From contig NMRA01000586.1 in NCBI GenBank assembly GCA_002633005.1, positions 102,536-165,877 on the forward strand: a stretch of DNA of 63,342 nt. The letters are read 5' to 3'. Within the stretch, counting starts at the first letter, position 1. Each line of letters starts with the position of its first letter. Source of the DNA: Phoronis australis. Taxonomy: Eukaryota > Phoronida > Phoronidae. The translations under genes were made by a program, and so were the position numbers. The notes under the pieces are model-generated. The model had not been told where the DNA came from. It made no database searches and was given only the letters and a program-made list of their open reading frames with translations. Below, in pieces: positions 58,501 through 63,342 of this stretch.

Positions 58501-60407
58501 CGCTTCCAATAGCTTTTCGAATAGAATTTGCTGGCTATGACAGACGACAATGTAGAGAGCCTCTCACTCATCCCTTCCTGACGACTGATGTAATATTTGG
58601 ACCGCACATCTTTACTCTCCTTCATTTTTAAATGTTGTTTCCATTTACCACCGTTCCTGTTCATGGACACAACACCTTTCCGTGACACATCTCTAGCAAC
58701 TTCAGTTGTTTTTCTGTCATTTTTAAGAAAACCGAGACTCGTATCAGAGGGGGGTGCTTGACTTGCACTTCCAACGCCACAAGTACTAACATTTGTTTCA
58801 GCTGATGATCTTCCCCTACTGCGGCATTTGACTGATGCCTTTTCAGGGAAACGTTTGAGCAAGGTAAGCGAGGCATTTCCAGAGCAACAGTATAAGCTAC
58901 CTTCAGTGTTGCCGGTCTTGTGTATTACGGGTTTACTAGCCACATGACTGACAAGACGTGTATAGGAAGAAAACTGAGGATGCTGTCTATTCTCGTGGTC
59001 TCTTACTGGACCAGATTTCTTCATAACACTTAAGTTCCATTTTGTATCATACTTCACAGGCCTTCCCTTTCTCTTGGTACTTAAGGTAACTTCCATTTTG
59101 CCACACATTTTATCAGCCGTCTTTATGCCATTGGACTCCAGTAACACGGATTCTTTGTCAGACATAGTCCTCATGTCATGACCGGATCCGCCACTCTTCA
59201 TTAGAACAACCACGGGCTTCTTTCGCAGTTTCTCATCGACGCAAGCTGGCAGTTCGGTCACTGCTTTCTTCGTCTCTTCAAAAGTCGATATGGAATCGGT
59301 CAAGAGGAATTTTACAGAAGACTTTGACTCATTGTGACAAGAAATGTCATGTACTTCATCTTGTTCTTGGAAAAAAGACGCTGGGCTCACATTGATAGAA
59401 AGTCCATATCCCATCGACACGCCTTCACTGTCTCTACAGTCGGTCTTTACTGGTTTAAACACATCCTGGGATGAGCTCATGACTTCACACACCCCATTTA
59501 CATCTGTGGCTTGAACAATTATAGATTCATATGTTTTGTTCTTCCCCTTAGACTGCTCAGAGTTCTCACCAGATGTCACTGTATCTGGTTCTAGTGGAAG
59601 AACATCCGTGCTATCTCGATTAGAAGCACCAGTCGGTCTCAACCTTTCTTCCTTTGAGCATCTAATGCCATCCATTAAAAAATCTTCAGAACCATATTCC
59701 ACAAGAGTTTCCTCCGAAACCGCAATACTTTCAGGAGAGCTCGCCCTTAGTTCTGCATTGCTACACACAGAAACATGGTGAAGATTCTTTTCATCACCAT
59801 TTCTTTTACCTGAACTGTTAACATTGCCCAACGTTGAGCTGCACGTTTGGACAAGCACCAAATCTGAATCAATTGCACAACTTTTTCCAACATCATTCTC
59901 CACATTCACCTCTTTAAGACTTCTTTCACTTCTTACTGCGCATTCTCTCCGGTCTCTTGGTAGCACCTTCTCGTAAATGACATCTTCTCCATCTGCCCAT
60001 GACCCAGTGACTTTGGTTTCCACAAGTGGCATCTTGCCATCAGATGTGATTGCACCATCAAGTACTACACTGTCTTGTAAATGGCAGCCATTCATACTCA
60101 AACTGTCAAAGCCATCAGCTGGGACTGTGTTCATGCCTGAGTGGGTGTTGGATAACAGTGCATCATTGCTCACAACCGACACAGCATTGATTTCAGTTTT
60201 AAGGGAACTATCAGAGAAGCTATCCACACCATCAACATAATTGTCATGAACCTTTGGATTGATCTTTGTAACTTTTGAATGGATGTCGCCCGTGTTTATT
60301 TTTTGTTCGACAACAGGTGGCACTGACTGACTTCGTACAACATCTAAGATGATGACATCATCCTCATCCTCGCTTGAAATCTCAATCTCTTCACAACAAA
60401 CCTCCAT
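55581..60407 (-). CDS. Large nuclear zinc-finger protein with tandem C2HC array (1,608 aa)
   Basis: Family not recognised. Predicted nuclear and nucleic-acid or chromatin binding. The start ATG sits in a strong context (TTTGCCATGG), 16 nt after a splice acceptor, so the whole coding part is in one exon. In order: acidic N-terminus with EDEDDVIILDVV (about residues 13-24), a SUMO-interacting-type motif; a long Ser/Thr/Val-rich region of low complexity; KRKGRPVK around G448-P450, resembling an AT-hook; a C2H2-like finger C662-x2-C665-x13-H679-x4-H684; fourteen tandem units (689 to ~1141) of pattern C-x4-C-x12-H-x3-C, two of them broken; basic linker segments; a Gln/Ser/Pro-rich tail; and a canonical C2H2 finger C1583-x2-C1586-x12-H1599-x3-H1603 five residues before the stop. 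A frame this long without a stop, holding regular Cys/His spacing, cannot be chance. It is convergent with the ADAMTSL gene, and nothing links their functions. The function is inferred only from composition. Confidence 0.95.
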   Translation of the reverse strand: MEVCCEEIEISSEDEDDVIILDVVRSQSVPPVVEQKINTGDIHSKVTKINPKVHDNYVDGVDSFSDSSLKTEINAVSVVSNDALLSNTHSGMNTVPADGFDSLSMNGCHLQDSVVLDGAITSDGKMPLVETKVTGSWADGEDVIYEKVLPRDRRECAVRSERSLKEVNVENDVGKSCAIDSDLVLVQTCSSTLGNVNSSGKRNGDEKNLHHVSVCSNAELRASSPESIAVSEETLVEYGSEDFLMDGIRCSKEERLRPTGASNRDSTDVLPLEPDTVTSGENSEQSKGKNKTYESIIVQATDVNGVCEVMSSSQDVFKPVKTDCRDSEGVSMGYGLSINVSPASFFQEQDEVHDISCHNESKSSVKFLLTDSISTFEETKKAVTELPACVDEKLRKKPVVVLMKSGGSGHDMRTMSDKESVLLESNGIKTADKMCGKMEVTLSTKRKGRPVKYDTKWNLSVMKKSGPVRDHENRQHPQFSSYTRLVSHVASKPVIHKTGNTEGSLYCCSGNASLTLLKRFPEKASVKCRSRGRSSAETNVSTCGVGSASQAPPSDTSLGFLKNDRKTTEVARDVSRKGVVSMNRNGGKWKQHLKMKESKDVRSKYYISRQEGMSERLSTLSSVIASKFYSKSYWKRAKSSYSQRLEKKVVELVGRKDKQYYCTVCFNVIGKSQQEAREHIIGNHLRGKYLCTSSGCAFSSNYGGPLARHQKACLKKRGTSSVKRACRSFGFSRSTNHPGASVNYACKSFGCSFRTSHPGALARHQKACLRKRVTSSVKYACKYFGCLYSTSYPPALGRHQRICLKKHLTSSVKHACSSFGCPFRTSHPGALARHQKACLKKRGTSSVKHACRSFGFSRSTNHPAASVNYACKSFGCSFRTSHPGALARHQKACLRKRVTSSVKYACKYFGCLYSTSYPPALGRHQRICLKKHLTSSVKHACSSFGCPFRTSHPGALARHQRACLTKRMRLSIKYTCSSFGCSYSTSYAPALGRHQKACSKKHVTSSVKKYTCSSLGCSYSTSYRPALGRHHKACSKKHVTSSVKKYACSSFGCSYCTSYPPALGRHQKACSKKHVTSSVKKYTCSSLGCSYSTSYRPALGRHQKACLMKRYASSVKYACSSLDCSFNTSHPAALAVHQKACNRRHMKSKPNKCHWEKTERNKEERLSLSNQCSTIITTYKTNTLHTPTSSSGILKSNVKSPVWDICERSQSSKVSSLTKNSRQTCLNMQSSEKTGHSERLAGGRGNLKGRRCVQHKKRLHGKRTVKSGTMLKTPHASGDLSKKRQHSKKVSSAMTVNRAKRSRSSVAKGADIREKVSRFLEEPQFASEEEDTDSLLESVGTAVPIPASPFTARMVAKRMNNKKIVGAADQGSTAESKDKNKICKTSCEGNRSGIQIVCSQSLADAEPFVSGEEIKNSGATIEIDRADDLGRSLLYNSCQFVEMDSVQTSVQARVQPLQTSVQSSALSSATLSSVLFSPSHITHPNQAFGGPPVSSPPHSHLGQRLKSLYGLALECDLSSRAFHPDYANHLYPFQPQAMSQYLYPVRLPSHSPSHVPRQLDFRHNAASHVLPAHSALSGGPWNCRFCNLLFLSPADVVRHENLHLGDLK
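56985..58343 (-). repeat. Array of fourteen 35-36-residue C2HC finger units
   Basis: Units follow [YH]-[AT]-C-x2-[FL]-G-C-x-[FY]-x-T-S-[HY]-x2-A-L-x-R-H-x2-A-C, then a 12-residue basic linker ending TSSVK. Twelve units keep all four ligands. Units 2 and 6 are cut to 20 residues, lack the His and last Cys, and have Phe in place of the second Cys. Two unit classes alternate (…SHPGALARH and …SYPPALGRH). The period of 35-36 residues exceeds the 28 of classical C2H2 arrays, and the aromatic residue sits two rather than four residues after the second Cys. Confidence 0.95.
57489..58238 (-). repeat. 375-bp tandem duplication inside the finger array
   Basis: Copy A 57,864-58,238 (residues 724-848, units 2-5) and copy B 57,489-57,863 (residues 849-973, units 6-9). 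Each holds one truncated unit plus three full fingers. In about 280 bp that I compared closely there was one difference; most other differences fall at the end of unit 5 versus unit 9. The period is 125 codons, so frame is kept. Confidence 0.93.
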
Positions 60408-60447
60408 GGCAAAGATAGTGGTCCTACAAGCATAAAAGAGAGAACAA
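60408..60447 (-). other. Splice acceptor upstream of the zinc-finger start codon
   Basis: The minus strand reads TTGTTCTCTCTTTTATGCTTGTAG|GACC, a pyrimidine tract plus AG, with the exon beginning at 60,423, 16 nt before the ATG. This implies at least one non-coding 5' exon further upstream (higher coordinates) that I cannot place. Confidence 0.65.
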
Positions 60448-61080
60448 TATACAGTATGCCCAGGAATTTATGACATTCACTCAATTAGTGCTGAACTTTT
60501 AACTTTACGGTGAACCCAAAATTTTCCAAAATTTCGCTTTGGCTTCCATATCTTTCGTTAGACTCGCTTTCACTACACGACACTATTTAGGGCATGAACC
60601 TAATTTGAGTTAAAGGAGAATGCCAACTAAAAAACAACCTATTTTGTATCAATTTAGATCGAGTAGTTCTACTCTATAGCGGCACGTTCGGTTGCGTTAC
60701 CCGACACTTGACGGCAGACGGAGGTGTTGAAATTATCCAATGACGTAATTGGTTTCACACGCAGTCTGTTCAGCAGTTCACAACACGGGTTAGTGGTGTC
60801 AGCTTATCGTTTGAATTCAACGTTTAACACTAATAAATCATCAAACTTTGATGTAAAACCCTTAAAAATAAACCAAGTTCTCATAGAAACGTGTTGTTTT
60901 ATTTCGCTGTTATGGATTTACTGGTATTTAGAAACACCGTAGCCAAAAAAATTCGGCAGACCAATTTACCAAGGTCCGAAGCAGGAGTTTGGGGTCTGTT
61001 CGGAGATAAATTCGAAGTATTCTTCCGTGAAATACAGACAGGAGAACCTAGATCTGTGTTCTAAACACAAAAAACGCTTG
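60448..61080. other. 5' region of the zinc-finger gene, no coding seen
   Basis: Presumably 5' intron and/or promoter of the minus-strand gene. A mildly CpG-rich stretch lies at about 60,655-60,725. The 72-codon plus-strand frame at 60,724 has no recognised domain. Confidence 0.4.
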
Positions 61081-61200
61081 TTATCCCGACCAGTGGCTCG
61101 GAACCCGATCAATAGGCCCGGCGTCGCGGCCGGACTCATGACTCGTTATCCCGGCGAGAGGCTCGGAACCAAATCAGGCCCGTCGCGGCCGCCGGGCCTG
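61081..61200. repeat. GC-rich 65-bp tandem duplicate
   Basis: Two copies begin TTATCCCG at 61,081 and 61,146 and share 'ggctcggaacc', 'atca', 'ggcccg' and 'tcgcggcc'. The segment is strikingly CpG-rich within AT-rich surroundings. It may be promoter-associated with the minus-strand zinc-finger gene or a transposon remnant. Confidence 0.65.
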
Positions 61201-61680
61201 GCACGAACATAAACCAGCTTGAGTTGGAAACTAAACCTCGCAGTCACGAAACGACTATAATATAACCGTGAGCCAAAGAAATAATGTGCGAGTAATTATT
61301 TATCTGAATTAGCCACGAAACTGAAAATCTACTTAGGCCTACTTGTCGGGGGCCGCGAAGTCGGGTTCCCCTTCCAATCAGCATCAAGGCAAAGGTTGTA
61401 CGGTAACAATGATTTGAATAATGTATTTGTATTTCTAAATAAAGATTCCCCTAACACGTGACCATAGCATATAAAATCGAGTAATTGTTTCACAACAGCT
61501 TTCAGTCAGCAAACACTGAATTAGCATGTGCTCACACGGCCTCAGTGCCCGGTCAATTTAGGCTACCTTAGTTGCCGGCATTAAACGCTGGTAACGCAGT
61601 GGTTTATTCATTTCCTGATAACGCTGTTCCTTTGTTGAGCGCTCTTGCCACATTGATGTTGGTTTATCTTCTATTGAACT

Positions 61681-61990
61681 AGACTGAAGCCTATTTCTTA
61701 TTGATTTATGACATCTAAGTTCGTCATATGAATTTTACGATGTTGTTCATCATCTCCACCACCATCATCATATTTGTCATCTTCGTCATTATCTCCGACG
61801 TCATCTTTTCTTCAGTTAATTTCGCCAAGTGTCGCTCAAGACTGTAGCCTATCTCTTAGTGATTTCTGACATCTACGTTCGTCATATGAATGATATCATA
61901 ACTTGCAATGTCCATCATCGCCACCATCGTCGTCATAGCTGGTCATCTCTAACGTGATTTTTTTGGTTAATTTCGCCAAGTTTCGCTCCT
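61681..61990. repeat. 158-bp imperfect tandem duplication
   Basis: Copy 1 begins at 61,681 and copy 2 at 61,839. Both start AGACTGNAGCCTAT, contain 'gacatcta', 'gttcgtcatatgaat' and CATCATC-rich stretches, and end 'ggttaatttcgccaagt'-like sequence followed by TCGCTC. No coding significance seen. Confidence 0.85.
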
Positions 61991-63234
61991 CGGAGCGCTT
62001 TCATTTATTCATTGCTGGCTTCTCAAAACATTTGCACTCACGAGCATTACAAAATGTATCTAACGAGACAGACTTTGTTTCAGGTTCAGATAAGCATTGG
62101 TGAGGATGAGAATAATTCATTTTGAAAGAGAACGCGGAATAATAAACGTCTACATGTCAACTCGCCTGCACCAATCCTGACTCCGGGCGACGAAGACTTC
62201 ACGGGTCGGATCGTTAGTAGGTTTCACAGGCTATCAGTTTGAACCGGAAGACACAGATCAAGAAATACTAGAGAGGCGCCGTGAACATGCACAGGCAACG
62301 GAACGTATGGATAGTTCTTTGGTAAGCTGGAATTCGTCAGAGAAATCACTGTAGACGAAATGCCGGCCACTGACAAGGAGATGTTTGACGGCCTCATACT
62401 TGCTATTATCAGCATACCTTTCATTCTTCACTACCGCGGGTCACTTCCTAAGCATTTCGGTCTCTCGAGGAAGTCGAAAAAACGATATATCCGCTTTCTT
62501 CGCAGCTTCATAGTTCGGACAAGTGCCGAACGATGCACCGCAATATAGCGGCATTCAATCTGCAGACAAACCACTGACGTCACTGCGTCATTTCTCACCT
62601 TCCTCACAGGTTAACGCGACACCTCTCGGCAAGGTGAGGTCGACCATATAAGAGGCGATGTGGATATAGACCGATTAATACGGGAAAAAAGACTAATTAA
62701 ATCGGGTGGCGTTCTCCTTTAATGCACTTGCGATTACAAAGTCAAGAACTAGCCAGATGTAGAAAAACGCATAGCATAACTTCTATAGTCCTTACTGAAT
62801 CATCACCCTACCCCATGATGTACGACTTACTCAGTTTAAATCCTTGGGAATAAAATGAAATATACAAGAGCAACGCAGAGTGTTGAAATGCGCCCACAAT
62901 TGCACCGCATACGGTATCCTTCTAGGGTTCTTTATTGGTACCATAAAGTGGCCAGTAGAGGGCATATATGTAGTATGTTGTACTTAGCAAAATGGAAAGG
63001 CATGGTCCTTGTCTCCTCAATAGGCTAGGGCAGGGGCAAAATGTGAGTAATCTTCATAATACAAGCACATCCTATACACCAGTTGCTTAAAGCACCACAG
63101 AAACACAGAATTAAAAACAAATTTACCAACATACGAGATTAGCACAGCATCTGAATGCCAGAAACAAATTTCTACTTGGAACTTTTCCTTCATAGTCACG
63201 AAGTAACACAAAGTATACACCTGAAGACCTATGA
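61991..63234. other. Right flank, no gene seen
   Basis: Short frames only (at most 87 codons), no recognisable domain, no tRNA or rRNA. A TGACGTCA octamer is at 62,575. Confidence 0.4.
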
Positions 63235-63342
63235 AAATACAGAGGTCAATGTAAAATACTAAAATTGCCACTAGAGGCAAATACTAAAATTGCCACTAGA
63301 GGCATACCGGTAGTCAGAATCATCCTAAAGTCGTCATCGTCC
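63235..63342. repeat. Copy of the left-edge repeat, truncated by the window end
   Basis: 'attgccactagaggcatacc' plus 'ggtagtcagaatcatcc' matches 'attgccactagggggcacac' plus 'cggtagtcggatccgtcc' at 232-270 in the same orientation. A 25-bp segment (63,255-63,279) is duplicated in tandem (63,280-63,304) within it. Confidence 0.75.

Noticed and set aside
1-63342. CRISPR array, bacterial defence island, integrated virus or reverse-transcriptase element
   Set aside because: No direct-repeat/spacer pattern, no polymerase, integrase or capsid motifs in any frame; the window is ordinary animal nuclear DNA with non-autonomous elements only.

Overview
The window is nuclear DNA from an invertebrate animal. 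It has GT-AG introns of 0.1-8 kb, an extracellular-matrix gene built from exon-encoded modules, a very large single-exon zinc-finger reading frame, abundant short inverted-repeat (MITE-like) elements, and near-identical sequence duplicated across an assembly N. I cannot name the species. A marine invertebrate with high heterozygosity fits best, but that is inference. There are no operons, no prokaryotic gene clusters and no CRISPR array.

Layout. Positions 1-20 kb hold no gene I can support. They contain a two-copy tandem repeat at the left edge, several non-autonomous transposon-like elements, a degenerate 28-bp minisatellite (14.5-14.9 kb), a 0.4-kb inverted-repeat element (17.4 kb) and a cluster of TGACGTCA palindromes near 10 kb. 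From 20,190 to 47,111 on the plus strand lies what looks like a complete ADAMTS-like (ADAMTSL) gene. I assembled 16 coding exons with matching phases, 2,826 nt giving 941 aa: signal peptide, TSP1, cysteine-rich module, spacer, a long basic linker, six more TSP1 repeats and a C-terminal PLAC domain. No metalloprotease domain is present. Its introns carry foldback elements, a (TAA)n microsatellite and several short perfect hairpins.

From 47.1 to 55.6 kb is intergenic sequence between convergent genes. Its main feature is a 1.1-kb segment present twice in tandem (52,250-54,460) with an N at the junction, probably two alleles placed in series. From 60,407 down to 55,581 on the minus strand is an uninterrupted 1,608-codon frame for a nuclear zinc-finger protein. 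It has an N-terminal SUMO-interacting-type motif, an AT-hook-like motif, one C2H2 finger, fourteen 35-residue C-x4-C-x12-H-x3-C units (two of them broken) and a C-terminal C2H2 finger. Part of the array was duplicated very recently as a 375-bp block. Upstream of this gene (60.4-63.3 kb) are tandem repeats and, at the right edge, another copy of the repeat seen at the left edge.

The two genes show no functional link. One product is a secreted matrix protein and the other is predicted nuclear. The best candidate for something undescribed is the C2HC array protein.
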